Counted from the stretch's first letter, positions 15,368-25,019 are shown. The stretch: 44,933 nt of DNA from Bacteroidaceae bacterium (GCA_017651505.1 JAGCCV010000050.1:1-44933), one strand, 5' to 3'. The notes: generated by a model from the sequence alone, not told the origin. Made by a program: numbers and translations.

Positions 15368-16936
15368 GTGACTAACGAACTTGTGGTGGATGTGAAGCCT
15401 AAAGAGGTTTCCATCGCCCTGTTGGAAGACAAGCAGTTGGTGGAACTTCAGAAAGAAGGCAACAACACAGCTTTCAACGTGGGCAACATTTATTTGGGAC
15501 GCATTAAGAAAATAATGCCTGGACTCAATGCATGCTTCGTGGATGTGGGATACGAGAAGGAAGCGTTTCTTCACTACTTGGACTTGGGTGAGAAATTCAG
15601 CTCTGCCAACAAGTATGTTAAGCAAGTTTTAAGCAATAAGAAGAAACTGAGCCCCATAAGCAAGGCATCCATAATGCCTACCCTACCGAAAGAAGGATCA
15701 ATATCTGATTACCTGGAAGTGGGACAAGAAGTGGTGGTACAGATTGTTAAGGAACCTATCTCAACAAAAGGACCAAGACTAACCACAGAACTGTCGTTTG
15801 CCGGCAGGTATTTGGTACTCATGCCTTTCGATGATAAGGTTTCCGTATCGCAAAAAATTAAATCGAGTGAAGAGCGTGCACGCCTCAAGCAGTTGCTGAT
15901 GAGTATAACGCCCAAAAATTTTGGGGTAATCGTCAGGACGGTAGCTGAAGGAAAACGTGTAGCAGAACTCGACGCAGAACTTAAAGTATTGCTGAAGAGA
16001 TGGGACGACGCCATGCTGAAAGTGCAGAAGGCCACGAAATTTCCGACACTGATTTACGAAGAGACAAGCCGTGCAGTAGGTATGTTGCGCGACTTGTTCA
16101 ATCCTGATTTCGAGCACATCTATGTAAACGATGAAGCTGAATATAACGAGATTAAGGATTATGTATCAATCATAGCCCCTGAGAAGGCAGGAATCGTGAA
16201 GCTGTACAAAGGCGAACTTCCTATCTATGACAACTTTGGAGTAACCAAGCAGATTAAGTCGTCGTTTGGACGTACCATCTCTTACAAGAGTGGTGCATAC
16301 CTCATTATTGAACATACGGAAGCTTTGCACGTAGTTGACGTGAACAGCGGAAACCGTACGAAGACCAACAATCAGGAAACGACCGCACTGGAAGTAAACC
16401 TGGGTGCCGCCGACGAACTAGCACGACAACTCAGATTGCGTGATATGGGTGGCATCATCGTAGTGGACTTCATTGATATGGCATTGGCGGAAGACCGTCA
16501 GAAGCTATATGAAAGAATGTGCGCGAATATGCAAAAAGATAGGGCAAGACATAAAATATTGCCTTTAAGCAAATTCGGACTGATGCAGATTACCAGACAG
16601 AGGGTAAGGCCTGTATTGGACATAGACACGTTGGAAACATGTCCTACCTGTTTTGGCAAGGGTAAGATTCGCCCGTCTATCCTCTTTACAGACTCCTTGG
16701 AGAGCAAAATAGACTATTTGGTGAACAAGGTGAAGATATCCAAATTCTCATTACACATACATCCTTATGTGGCGGCTTACGTCAACAAAGGACTGCTATC
16801 TATAAAAAGACAATGGCAGATGAAGTATGGATTTAACATTAGTGTTATTCCTGATCAAAGTCTTGCCTTCTTGCAGTACATATTCTATGACAAGAAAGGT
16901 GAGGAAATTGATATGCAGGAGAAACAAGATGCTTAA
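15368..16936 (+). CDS. rng: Ribonuclease G/E family endoribonuclease
   Basis: 522 residues. The enzyme cleaves single-stranded AU-rich RNA near 5'-monophosphate ends in rRNA maturation and mRNA decay. An S1 domain (NVGNIYLGRIKKIMPGLNACFVDVGYEKEAFLH shape) is followed by the DNase I-like catalytic domain with VVDVNSGNRT and GIIVVDFIDMA (Mg-binding Asp), and the Zn-link CPTCFGKGKI. I chose GTG 15368 (MTNELVVDVKPKEVSIALLE) because similarity begins there; the open frame upstream (to 15272) overlaps the hairpin. Expression is probably read-through past that hairpin. Confidence 0.93.
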   Translation: MTNELVVDVKPKEVSIALLEDKQLVELQKEGNNTAFNVGNIYLGRIKKIMPGLNACFVDVGYEKEAFLHYLDLGEKFSSANKYVKQVLSNKKKLSPISKASIMPTLPKEGSISDYLEVGQEVVVQIVKEPISTKGPRLTTELSFAGRYLVLMPFDDKVSVSQKIKSSEERARLKQLLMSITPKNFGVIVRTVAEGKRVAELDAELKVLLKRWDDAMLKVQKATKFPTLIYEETSRAVGMLRDLFNPDFEHIYVNDEAEYNEIKDYVSIIAPEKAGIVKLYKGELPIYDNFGVTKQIKSSFGRTISYKSGAYLIIEHTEALHVVDVNSGNRTKTNNQETTALEVNLGAADELARQLRLRDMGGIIVVDFIDMALAEDRQKLYERMCANMQKDRARHKILPLSKFGLMQITRQRVRPVLDIDTLETCPTCFGKGKIRPSILFTDSLESKIDYLVNKVKISKFSLHIHPYVAAYVNKGLLSIKRQWQMKYGFNISVIPDQSLAFLQYIFYDKKGEEIDMQEKQDA

Positions 16937-16944
16937 CGTTTAAG

Positions 16945-16983
16945 AAAGCCCTGAAGCTTTATTGCTTTCGGGGCTTTTTTATT
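16945..16983 (+). terminator. Terminator of rng
   Basis: Stem AAAGCCCTGAAGC (16945-16957) with GCTTTCGGGGCTTT (16964-16977), 6-nt loop, then a run of T. It starts 8 nt after the rng stop. Confidence 0.8.
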
Positions 16984-16997
16984 ATGTGAAAATAATC

Positions 16998-17016
16998 TAA
17001 CTTTGCATTATCTTTG
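16998..17016 (+). promoter_or_regulatory. Two overlapping -7 elements before the PatB/MalY gene
   Basis: TAACTTTG (16998-17005) and TATCTTTG (17009-17016) are 11 nt apart, giving two possible starts for the gene at 17042. The -33 positions are T-rich and fall in the tail of the rng terminator. Confidence 0.45.
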
Positions 17017-17041
17017 AAATTAATAAAACTATCCACATTCA

Positions 17042-18205
17042 ATGAAATACGATTTTGATGAAATTATTGTGCGCAAAGGCACAGATTGTGTAAAATATGA
17101 TGCCGTGCTTGAGAATTGGGGACGTGACGATCTGCTACCTATGTGGGTGGCTGATATGGATTTCCGTACGCCATCGTTCATCATAGACTCTATACGCCGA
17201 CAATTAGATCTTGGAATTCTTGGATACACCCAACCTTGTCAGAGATGGTATAACAACATTATCAAGTGGGTGGACATACATCACGGCATCAAGGTCCAAC
17301 AAGAGAATATTTGTTTTGTACCTGGTATTGTTAGGGGTATTGTATTTGCGCTGAACTGCTTCACACAACCAGGCGACAAGGTGATGGTGCAACCTCCTGT
17401 TTATCACCCATTCTTCTTGGTGTCGGAGCACAATAACCGACAGGTTGTGTACAATCACCTGGACATTTACGACGGACAGGTTCATATCAATTTCGAACGT
17501 TTCAAACAAGATATAAAAGACTGTAAGATATTTATCTTATGCAACCCTCACAACCCGGGAGGAAGGGTATGGAAAGTGGAGGAGTTGCAACGAATAGCTG
17601 AAATATGTAAAGATAATGACACACTAGTGGTAAGCGACGAAATACATGCCGACCTCACGTTGCCTGGATATAAGCACCACTCGTTCTCTACTATATCAGA
17701 GGTAGCCAGAATGAGCAGCATAACATTCATGGCACCCAGCAAAGCATTTAATATGCCAGGAATCAGCAGCTCTTATAGTTTGATTTTCAATCCTATAATT
17801 CGTAAAAGGTTCAACAAGTACATGGAATCGAGTGAACTATCTATGGGTAATATGTTTGCTTATTCCGCTTGTGCTTCGGCCTACGAACATGGGGAAGAAT
17901 GGCTAAAAGAAATGCTGGCTTATGTTCAAGGGAACATTGATTTCACGGAACAATTTCTGAAAGACAACATTCCTGCTATCAACATGCTAAAGCCACAAGC
18001 TTCGTATCTGGTATTTCTGGATTGTCGCAAACTGGGACTCAATCAGGAACAATTGGTAAACTTGTTCGTGGATAAAGCACATTTGGCACTCAACGACGGA
18101 ACGATGTTTGGTAAAGAGGGTAAAGGCTTTATGCGCCTCAATGTAGGATGTCCACGCAGTGTACTTAAACAAGCTTTGCAACAATTGAAAGAGGCTATAG
18201 GTTGA
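17042..18205 (+). CDS. PatB/MalY-type PLP-dependent C-S lyase (aminotransferase class I/II fold)
   Basis: 387 residues. MKYDFDEIIVRKGTDCVKYD and LLPMWVADMDFRTPSFI are the hallmarks of the MalY/PatB group, which cleaves cystathionine or cysteine S-conjugates to a thiol, pyruvate and ammonia. CNPHNPGGRVW and SDEIHADL give the cofactor Asp region, and APSKAFNMPGIS contains the PLP lysine. Length is normal. With cysK and PLP synthase in the same window it is one of several sulfur/PLP genes, but it is not in their operon. The exact substrate is not readable. Confidence 0.92.
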   Translation: MKYDFDEIIVRKGTDCVKYDAVLENWGRDDLLPMWVADMDFRTPSFIIDSIRRQLDLGILGYTQPCQRWYNNIIKWVDIHHGIKVQQENICFVPGIVRGIVFALNCFTQPGDKVMVQPPVYHPFFLVSEHNNRQVVYNHLDIYDGQVHINFERFKQDIKDCKIFILCNPHNPGGRVWKVEELQRIAEICKDNDTLVVSDEIHADLTLPGYKHHSFSTISEVARMSSITFMAPSKAFNMPGISSSYSLIFNPIIRKRFNKYMESSELSMGNMFAYSACASAYEHGEEWLKEMLAYVQGNIDFTEQFLKDNIPAINMLKPQASYLVFLDCRKLGLNQEQLVNLFVDKAHLALNDGTMFGKEGKGFMRLNVGCPRSVLKQALQQLKEAIG

Positions 18206-18231
18206 TATTTCAAATATTATGTGTATATTTG
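18202..18231 (+). promoter_or_regulatory. Promoter of the 110-residue orphan gene
   Basis: TTG (18202-18204), 19 nt, TATATTTG (18224-18231), ATG at 18256. The -33 element overlaps the last codons of the upstream lyase gene. Confidence 0.55.
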
Positions 18232-18255
18232 TCACAAACAATAAATAATAAAGAT

Positions 18256-18588
18256 ATGTACACCATACAGACAAACCAAAGTGGTACGCGATCTATGCAG
18301 ATCAGTGATGACCACTTGATGACTATTCGCAAATATGGGTTATTCAATAACCTGACCGACAGTAATGGTTTTGTGGATGAGAATGTGCTCGAAAAACTGA
18401 AACTCAGTGTTCGCTCACTCATAGCTGCCGAGAACGGCGACATAAAAGACTTACTGAACTTGTGTATCGATGTGATCTATCACGACAACATGAAGGTTTT
18501 TGGTCTGCAGAAACTGATGGCGCTTTATACTACCTGGGACACAGAGCACCCTGAAGAAGAGGTTCCTTCTGTTAATACAGAAGCATAA
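18256..18588 (+). CDS. Hypothetical protein, 110 residues
   Basis: I do not recognise the family. The protein begins MYTIQTNQSGTRSMQISDDH, is predicted soluble and mostly helical, has no signal peptide and no cysteine cluster, and ends in an acidic tail (EHPEEEVPSVNTEA). The start at 18256 follows a consensus promoter; a longer open frame from 18202 would begin inside the promoter. A small hairpin with a T-run follows at 18641. It stands alone between the C-S lyase and ygiQ genes. Confidence 0.7.
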   Translation: MYTIQTNQSGTRSMQISDDHLMTIRKYGLFNNLTDSNGFVDENVLEKLKLSVRSLIAAENGDIKDLLNLCIDVIYHDNMKVFGLQKLMALYTTWDTEHPEEEVPSVNTEA

Positions 18589-18600
18589 GTTGATTGTATT

Positions 18601-18640
18601 GAGCAACTTGACAGACTGATTACCCACCACTAATAAGAAA
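18601..18640 (+). repeat. Decayed duplicate of the ygiQ start region (copy 1)
   Basis: These 40 bases match 18679-18718 with only a few differences; the copies are 78 bases apart. In copy 1 the codon matching the ygiQ ATG is TTG and codon 7 (Trp TGG in ygiQ) is TGA, so it could only encode a six-residue peptide. Confidence 0.85.
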
Positions 18641-18663
18641 GCAATATGCAAATATTGCTTTTG
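18641..18663 (+). terminator. Small hairpin with T-run between the two repeat copies
   Basis: GCAATAT (18641-18647) pairs with ATATTGC ahead of TTTT. The stem is only 7 bp and AT-rich, so termination would be weak. It may end the orphan-gene transcript. Confidence 0.35.
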
Positions 18664-18676
18664 AATTAAATGAAGT

Positions 18677-20479
18677 ATGAGCAACTTGACAGACTGGTTA
18701 CCCACCACTAAAAAAGAAGTGGAACTAAGGGGATGGGACGAGCTGGACGTAATACTGTTCAGCGGCGATGCCTATGTTGACCACCCCTCATTTGGTGCAG
18801 CTGTCATCGGACGAATACTTGAGGCAGAAGGACTGAAGGTAGCCATAGTGCCACAACCCAACTGGCGCGACGACTTGCGCGATTTCAAAAAGTTGGGTAA
18901 ACCACGATTGTTCTTCGGTGTGAGTCCGGGATGTATGGACAGTATGGTCAACAAATACACGGCCAACAAACGCATCCGACATGAAGATGCCTATACTCCA
19001 GATGGCCGTACGGACATGAGGCCTGATTATCCCACAATTGTCTATACCAAGATTCTTAAGCAACTTTTTCCCGATGTTCCTGTATTTCTGGGTGGTATAG
19101 AAGCCAGTATGCGACGCCTTACGCATTATGATTATTGGGAAGACCGAGTCCGCCCCAGTATCTTAGTGGACAGTGGTGCCGACCTGCTAATGTACGGAAT
19201 GGGCGAAAAGACAGTAGTGGAAATAGCACGCAAGATAGAGCGTGGGGAGTCACTGACCGACACGCCACAAATTGCTTATCTTACTAACAACATTGAGCCA
19301 CAAGACACTGACATTTTACTATATTCGCACGAGGAATGTGTGAAAGACAAGAAGAAAGAAGCGGCTAATTTCAAACATATCGAGGAGGAGAGTAACAAAT
19401 GGAGTGCCCAACGAATTATACAACGCACTGGCAAGCAGACAGTAGTAGTGAATCCACCCTACCCTCCAATGACAGAAGCTGAGTTGGACCACTCGTTTGA
19501 TTTACCCTATACTCGTCTGCCCCACCCAAAATACAAGGGCAAGCGAATACCTGCTTACGACATGATCAAGTTCAGCATCAACCTGCATAGAGGATGCTTT
19601 GGGGGTTGTGCTTTCTGCACCATCTCTGCCCACCAGGGAAAATTCATTGTAAGCCGTAGCAAGGAAAGTATCTTGAAAGAGGTGAAGAAGGTGATACAAA
19701 TGCCCGATTTCAAAGGTTATCTCAGCGATTTAGGCGGACCTTCTGCTAATATGTATCGGATGCATGGGAAGAACCTGGATTTGTGTAAGAAGTGCAAACG
19801 CCCTTCGTGTGCTCACCCAACCGTGTGCAAAAACCTGAACAACGATCATCGCCCCTTACTGGATATTTATCACGCCGTCGATGCCTTGCCAGGCATTAAG
19901 AAAAGCTTTATTGGTAGTGGCGTCCGTTATGACTTATTGCTACACCGGAATGAGAATGAAGAGGTAAACAAAGCCAACAGACAATACACCAAAGAATTGA
20001 TTATCAAACATGTTAGTGGCAGATTAAAAGTTGCACCTGAACATACCAGCGACGACGTACTTTACCTCATGCGCAAGCCTTCGTTCAAACAGTTTGAGGA
20101 GTTCAAGAAGATATTTGACCGTATCAATACCCAAGAGAACCTACGACAACAGATTATCCCCTATTTTATTAGCAGTCATCCAGGATGCAAAGAGGAAGAT
20201 ATGGCAGAATTGGCTGTAATCACAAAGAAGCTCGATTTTCACTTGGAACAAGTGCAAGACTTCACACCTACTCCCATGACTGTATCAACAGAAACCTGGT
20301 ACACCGGATTTCATCCTTATACCTTGGAGCCTGTATTCAGTGCACGTACACAACGAGAGAAATTAGCCCAACGACTTTTTTTCTTCTGGTACCAACCAGA
20401 ACAACGGAGAGAAATCATCAACGAATTGCGACGCATCCATCGCCCAGACCTCATTGACAAGCTTTATGGGCGTCATTGA
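18677..20479 (+). CDS. YgiQ family radical SAM protein
   Basis: 600 residues. An N-terminal UPF0313 domain (SNLTDWLPTTKKEVELRGWD; PGCMDSMVNKYTANKR) precedes a radical SAM barrel whose cluster motif is CFGGCAFC within HRGCFGGCAFCTISAHQGK. Extra cysteines (LCKKCKRPSCAHPTVC) suggest a second metal site. The family is widespread and its reaction is unknown to me. ATG 18677 is chosen because the conserved N-terminus begins there. Its first ~40 bases are duplicated at 18601-18640. The 3' end overlaps the convergent mfd gene by 7 bp. Confidence 0.9.
   Translation: MSNLTDWLPTTKKEVELRGWDELDVILFSGDAYVDHPSFGAAVIGRILEAEGLKVAIVPQPNWRDDLRDFKKLGKPRLFFGVSPGCMDSMVNKYTANKRIRHEDAYTPDGRTDMRPDYPTIVYTKILKQLFPDVPVFLGGIEASMRRLTHYDYWEDRVRPSILVDSGADLLMYGMGEKTVVEIARKIERGESLTDTPQIAYLTNNIEPQDTDILLYSHEECVKDKKKEAANFKHIEEESNKWSAQRIIQRTGKQTVVVNPPYPPMTEAELDHSFDLPYTRLPHPKYKGKRIPAYDMIKFSINLHRGCFGGCAFCTISAHQGKFIVSRSKESILKEVKKVIQMPDFKGYLSDLGGPSANMYRMHGKNLDLCKKCKRPSCAHPTVCKNLNNDHRPLLDIYHAVDALPGIKKSFIGSGVRYDLLLHRNENEEVNKANRQYTKELIIKHVSGRLKVAPEHTSDDVLYLMRKPSFKQFEEFKKIFDRINTQENLRQQIIPYFISSHPGCKEEDMAELAVITKKLDFHLEQVQDFTPTPMTVSTETWYTGFHPYTLEPVFSARTQREKLAQRLFFFWYQPEQRREIINELRRIHRPDLIDKLYGRH
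18679..18718 (+). repeat. Start region of ygiQ matching the upstream duplicate (copy 2)
   Basis: The functional copy of the direct repeat, codons 1-14 of the YgiQ gene. See 18601-18640 for the decayed copy. Confidence 0.85.
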
Positions 20480-23400
20480 ACTTCGCCCATTGAATAAATT
20501 TCACGCAGAACGTGTAGAGCATGCTCCACACTCTCAACATCCTTGACCAACATAGAACGTTTGTGGTCATTGCGCTCTTTTAATTCGCAACGGCGAGTGT
20601 ATTTCATCATATAGTCAATCAGTTTGCCAAACATCTTACCTTTATAGTAAGGACTCTCAGGATTTGATACTAAGAACAACGTCATTCGTCCACCTTTCAT
20701 GAAGATACGTTCCACACCCAACTTTGCAGCTAGTTTTCGCAAAGGTACTATACGCAGTAGCTCTTCTGTTTCTTGAGGAATAGGGCCAAATCTATCCAAC
20801 AATTTGATTTTGAAATATTCTACATCCTTATCGGTAGATAGATTATCGAGTTCACGATACAACAACATACGTTCACTGCTACCTGCAACATAGCTGGCAG
20901 GCAAGAGCAATTCGAGGTCACTCTCAATCTGGCATTCATCTACATAATGCTCACCCCTATCTTCCTCATTTTGGTTGTTAGCCTCCACAAACAGTTCGCT
21001 GAACTCTTCCATCTTCAGTTCATGCACAGCTTCTCCCAAAATCTTCTGATAGGTTTCATAACCCACATCGGCAATAAAGCCACTCTGTTCTGCACCCAAC
21101 ATATTGCCTGCACCTCGTATGTCGAGATCCTGCATAGCAATGTGTATACCACTACCCAAGCCCGAGAAATTCTCAATAGCTTGCAAACGACGACGAGCTT
21201 CTTGCGTAAGGGTAGATAACGGTGGTGCCAACAAATAGCAGAATGCCTTTTTGTTGCTACGACCTACCCTGCCTCGCATCTGGTGCAAATCAGAAAGGCC
21301 GAAGTTGTGGGCTTCGTTAATGATGATGGTATTAGCATTAGGAATGTCGATTCCATTCTCTACAATAGTAGTAGAAAGCAGCACATCATAATCGTAATTA
21401 ACAAAACCCATGATGATTCCCTCTAAGGCAACAGGGGCCATCTGACCATGCCCTATAGCTACTCGACAATCTGGAATATGCTTCAAAATCAAATTCTTTA
21501 GTATTTCCAGATTAGAAATATGATTATTGACAAAGAACACCTGTCCATTGCGACTCATCTCGAAATTGATGGCGTCTGCAATCACCTCCTCGTTGAAAGT
21601 ATGCACTTCTGTCTGTATGGGATATCTGTTTGGAGGTGGTGTCTGAATGACAGAAAGGTCACGTGCCCCCATCAGTGAGAACTGCAAAGTACGAGGAATT
21701 GGAGTTGCCGACATCGTGAGGGTATCAACATTCACCTTCATCTGGCGTAATTTCTCTTTGGTGCTCACACCAAACTTCTGCTCCTCATCTATAATCAGCA
21801 AACCCAAGTCTTTGAATTTCACTTCCTTGCCCAAAATTTTGTGGGTGCCAATCAGGATGTTCACCTTATTTTCGGCTAAGTCTGCAAGAATCTGTTTGGT
21901 ATCTTTTGCTGTACGAGCACGACTGAGGTACTCCACACGACAAGGCATGTCCTTGAGTCTGTCCTTGAAGGTCTGAAAATGTTGATAAGCCAGTACGGTA
22001 GTAGGCACCAATACTGCCACCTGCTTGTTATCGCTTACAGCTTTAAATGCGGCCCTAATGGCTACCTCCGTCTTACCAAATCCCACATCACCACACACCA
22101 AACGATCCATCGGACGGTCACTTTCCATATCGGCCTTCACATCAGCAGTAGCCTTGCTCTGATCTGGCGTATCTTCATAAAGGAACGATGCCTCCAACTC
22201 CTTCTGCATAAAGCTGTCAGGACTATAGGCAAAACCTTTCTCATCCCTACGAGCAGCATATAGCTTAATCAAGTCGCGTGCAATATCCTTGATCTTGGTC
22301 TTGGTCCTGTCCTTGATGCGTTCCCAAGCACCTGATCCCAACTTGTTCAGGCGAGGAGGTTCACCGTCCTTACCCTTGTATTTCGACACCTTGTGCAGTG
22401 AATGGATGGATACGAACACCACATCCTCATTCTGATACACCAGTTTTATCACCTCCTGCGTGGTGTTGCCATTAGGTATGCGCACCAAACCAGCAAAACG
22501 CCCCACACCATGATCGGTATGCACCACATAGTCACCAAATTGGAACTCGTTGAGCTCCTTCAGACTTTGTGTAATCTTACCACTTCGCGCCTTATCACTC
22601 TTAAGGTTATATTTATGGAAACGATCAAATATCTGATGGTCGGTAAACAGACAAATGCGTTGCTGATGATCAACAAAACCTTCGTGTATCGTCTTCTCAA
22701 CAGCAGTAAACTCAATGTTGTCTCCCCTATCGTCAAAAATTGCCTTGATACGTTCAGTCTGTTTTTTACTATCACTACAGATAAACAAACGATAGCCATC
22801 GGCCATATATTGCTGAAGGCGTTCGCTCAGTAAATCGAAATTCTTGTGGAAAACAGGTTGTATATCTGTGTCAAACGACAGTGAGGCATCTGGAGTACCA
22901 GTAGGTTTTATGCCAATCTCCATTCTTCTGAATGCCACCACCTTGTGCATAAACTCATCACCATCAGTAAGTTTCCCTTCCAGTATCAGCTTCCCCTGTT
23001 CTTCTGCTTCTCGAGCCAACTTAGCTTGCTCCGTCAAAGCCTCGTCATGCACCTGTTGAATGCGTTCGCGCAACCAGAACAGATCACGCATCACCACCAT
23101 TGTTTCAGGTTGCAGGAAATCAAGAAATGACACCATACCCCCATCGCCTTCGCGCGACAACCCAGCACTGAGGTCGGGCACAATGACGATACTGTCTTTC
23201 TTCTCTTTCGACAACTGGCTCTCTATCTCAAAGGTGCGGATACTGTCCACCTCATCGCCAAAGAAATCAATACGATAGGGATATTCTGATGAAAAAGAGA
23301 ATACATCGATGATACTGCCTCGTTGCGCATACTGTCCTGGTTCATACACATAATCAGTATATTGAAATCCTAATTGCTGCAACAGATCGGTGACAAACTT

Positions 23401-23862
23401 CATGTCAAGCTGATCGCCAGTTCTTATCTTGATAGTCTTCTCATCCAGTTCCTTGCGGGCTATCACCTTCTCGGCCAACGCATCAGGATAAGTCACCACA
23501 AACAGGTTGGCTACATTCTTCTCCAAACGGCTCAACACCTCTGTGCGCAATATTTCATTGGCGGCATCCTTCTGACCAAATTTGATGGCTCTACGGAAAG
23601 ATGAAGGGAAGAACAACACCTGTTCGTCGCCCAACAATTGCACAAGATCATGATAGAAATAGCCGGCTTCCTCAAGGTCGCCCAAGATGAAAACAAAGGG
23701 GCAATGGGTATTACCTATTAACGCAGAGGCATAAACTGACGACGCCGAGGCCTTCAGACCTCCGCAAAAAATATGCTTAACCTTACCTGATTCTATCAGT
23801 TGGCTCAAGGCCGCAACTTGCGGATGTTTCACCAGCAGTTGTCGCAGTTCATCAATCTTCAT
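20473..23862 (-). CDS. mfd: Transcription-repair coupling factor Mfd
   Basis: 1129 residues. Mfd removes RNA polymerase stalled at DNA lesions and recruits UvrA. It has a UvrB-like N-terminal part, a CarD-like RNA-polymerase-interacting domain (DYVVHTDHGVGRFAGLVRI), RecG-like translocase motifs (VCGDVGFGKTEVAIRAAFKA Walker A, IIDEEQKFGV, SATPIPRTLQ, QMRGRVGRS) and the C-terminal TRCF domain. Length is normal. It is the last gene of a minus-strand unit behind glycerate kinase (32 nt gap). Its partner uvrA lies elsewhere in this window. Confidence 0.96.
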   Translation of the reverse strand: MKIDELRQLLVKHPQVAALSQLIESGKVKHIFCGGLKASASSVYASALIGNTHCPFVFILGDLEEAGYFYHDLVQLLGDEQVLFFPSSFRRAIKFGQKDAANEILRTEVLSRLEKNVANLFVVTYPDALAEKVIARKELDEKTIKIRTGDQLDMKFVTDLLQQLGFQYTDYVYEPGQYAQRGSIIDVFSFSSEYPYRIDFFGDEVDSIRTFEIESQLSKEKKDSIVIVPDLSAGLSREGDGGMVSFLDFLQPETMVVMRDLFWLRERIQQVHDEALTEQAKLAREAEEQGKLILEGKLTDGDEFMHKVVAFRRMEIGIKPTGTPDASLSFDTDIQPVFHKNFDLLSERLQQYMADGYRLFICSDSKKQTERIKAIFDDRGDNIEFTAVEKTIHEGFVDHQQRICLFTDHQIFDRFHKYNLKSDKARSGKITQSLKELNEFQFGDYVVHTDHGVGRFAGLVRIPNGNTTQEVIKLVYQNEDVVFVSIHSLHKVSKYKGKDGEPPRLNKLGSGAWERIKDRTKTKIKDIARDLIKLYAARRDEKGFAYSPDSFMQKELEASFLYEDTPDQSKATADVKADMESDRPMDRLVCGDVGFGKTEVAIRAAFKAVSDNKQVAVLVPTTVLAYQHFQTFKDRLKDMPCRVEYLSRARTAKDTKQILADLAENKVNILIGTHKILGKEVKFKDLGLLIIDEEQKFGVSTKEKLRQMKVNVDTLTMSATPIPRTLQFSLMGARDLSVIQTPPPNRYPIQTEVHTFNEEVIADAINFEMSRNGQVFFVNNHISNLEILKNLILKHIPDCRVAIGHGQMAPVALEGIIMGFVNYDYDVLLSTTIVENGIDIPNANTIIINEAHNFGLSDLHQMRGRVGRSNKKAFCYLLAPPLSTLTQEARRRLQAIENFSGLGSGIHIAMQDLDIRGAGNMLGAEQSGFIADVGYETYQKILGEAVHELKMEEFSELFVEANNQNEEDRGEHYVDECQIESDLELLLPASYVAGSSERMLLYRELDNLSTDKDVEYFKIKLLDRFGPIPQETEELLRIVPLRKLAAKLGVERIFMKGGRMTLFLVSNPESPYYKGKMFGKLIDYMMKYTRRCELKERNDHKRSMLVKDVESVEHALHVLREIYSMGEVQ

Positions 23863-23894
23863 TTCAGGGTGCGAAGATACAAAAAAACCACCAT

Positions 23895-25019
23895 TTATAC
23901 AAGCAACCCTACTGTTTGCTCAATATTTCTTTCAGCCACATCTTTTTTCATAGCCTCCACCAACGACAAATCAACAGGATTGATACACATTACTTGAGCA
24001 AAACCTGCATCCAGCAACGCCTCTTCGTCTTTAATCTTTCCTGCAATTAAGACCGTTGACACACCATGCTTTCGAGCTCTTAGCATGATGCCCGATGGCA
24101 ATTTACCCATCAGTGTCTGAGCATCAGCTGAGCCTTCGCCCGTTATCACTAAGTCGGTATTTTCCAATATTTGGTCGAAATCGATGGTGTCAAGCAACAA
24201 GTCAATGCCCAATCTGCAATCGGCATGCAAATATTGCATGAAAGCATATCCCAAACCACCAGCAGCACCTGCACCAGGCTTATTGGAACAATCGTATCCA
24301 AAAAGCAGGGCAGATTGTTGGGCAAAGTCAAATGCACGTTGGTCCAACTCCTCCACCATAGCTGGAGTGGCACCTTTTTGGGGACCAAATACATGAGCTG
24401 CTCCCATAGGTCCGCACAACGGATTCGCCACATCGGTAGCAACACTGATATGTAAATCTTGGAATACCCCTTGCTCCCAGAAAAAAGAAAAGGCGCTGTT
24501 TTCTCTAAACTGTTGCTCCTGACAATGGGAATTATCACAAAGTGACTGGGGAGGATTATTATTACCAAAAGCCTCTGAAAGTGCCTGTAACATACCCTGA
24601 CCTGCATCACTTATGGCACTTCCACCCAAGCCAATGATAAACCTTTTGCATCCTTTTCTGATAGCATCAGCTATCAACATCCCCGTTCCATAACTGGAGG
24701 CCATCAAAGGGTTACGTTCTTCTGGCTTCAGCAAAGTCAGTCCACTGGCCTTCGCTATCTCTATCACGGCCAACTCATCTTTCTTCAGGTAGCAAGCTCC
24801 GACAGGTCGCATCAATGGGTCGAGCACATCAGCCTCAATCAACTCTCCACCAATAGCAGCATGAAAAGCAGCTATCCACCCCTCGCCCCCATCGCTTACA
24901 GGCACCTGTACCACCTCTGCATCAGGATGTTTCAGTAACACCCCTTTACTAGCTGCATCATTGGCCTCAACAGAAGTCAGGCATCCCTTGAAAGAATCTA
25001 TGGCTACAATATACTTCAT
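23895..25019 (-). CDS. Glycerate kinase (GarK/GlxK type)
   Basis: The 374-residue enzyme phosphorylates D-glycerate. MKYIVAIDSFKGCLTSVEAN, PVSDGGEGW, GLGGSAISDAGQGMLQAL, GAGAAGGLGYA and TGEGSADAQTLMGK are the conserved blocks of glycerate kinase type 2. The stretch at about residues 150-185 (Asn/Gln/Cys-rich, FGNNNPPQSLCDNSHCQEQQ) is unlike the Gly-rich link usual there. The ATG directly abuts the stop of the GH30 gene (TAA then ATG), so the two are co-translated. Which product is phosphorylated, 2- or 3-phosphoglycerate, cannot be read. Confidence 0.92.
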   Translation of the reverse strand: MKYIVAIDSFKGCLTSVEANDAASKGVLLKHPDAEVVQVPVSDGGEGWIAAFHAAIGGELIEADVLDPLMRPVGACYLKKDELAVIEIAKASGLTLLKPEERNPLMASSYGTGMLIADAIRKGCKRFIIGLGGSAISDAGQGMLQALSEAFGNNNPPQSLCDNSHCQEQQFRENSAFSFFWEQGVFQDLHISVATDVANPLCGPMGAAHVFGPQKGATPAMVEELDQRAFDFAQQSALLFGYDCSNKPGAGAAGGLGYAFMQYLHADCRLGIDLLLDTIDFDQILENTDLVITGEGSADAQTLMGKLPSGIMLRARKHGVSTVLIAGKIKDEEALLDAGFAQVMCINPVDLSLVEAMKKDVAERNIEQTVGLLV

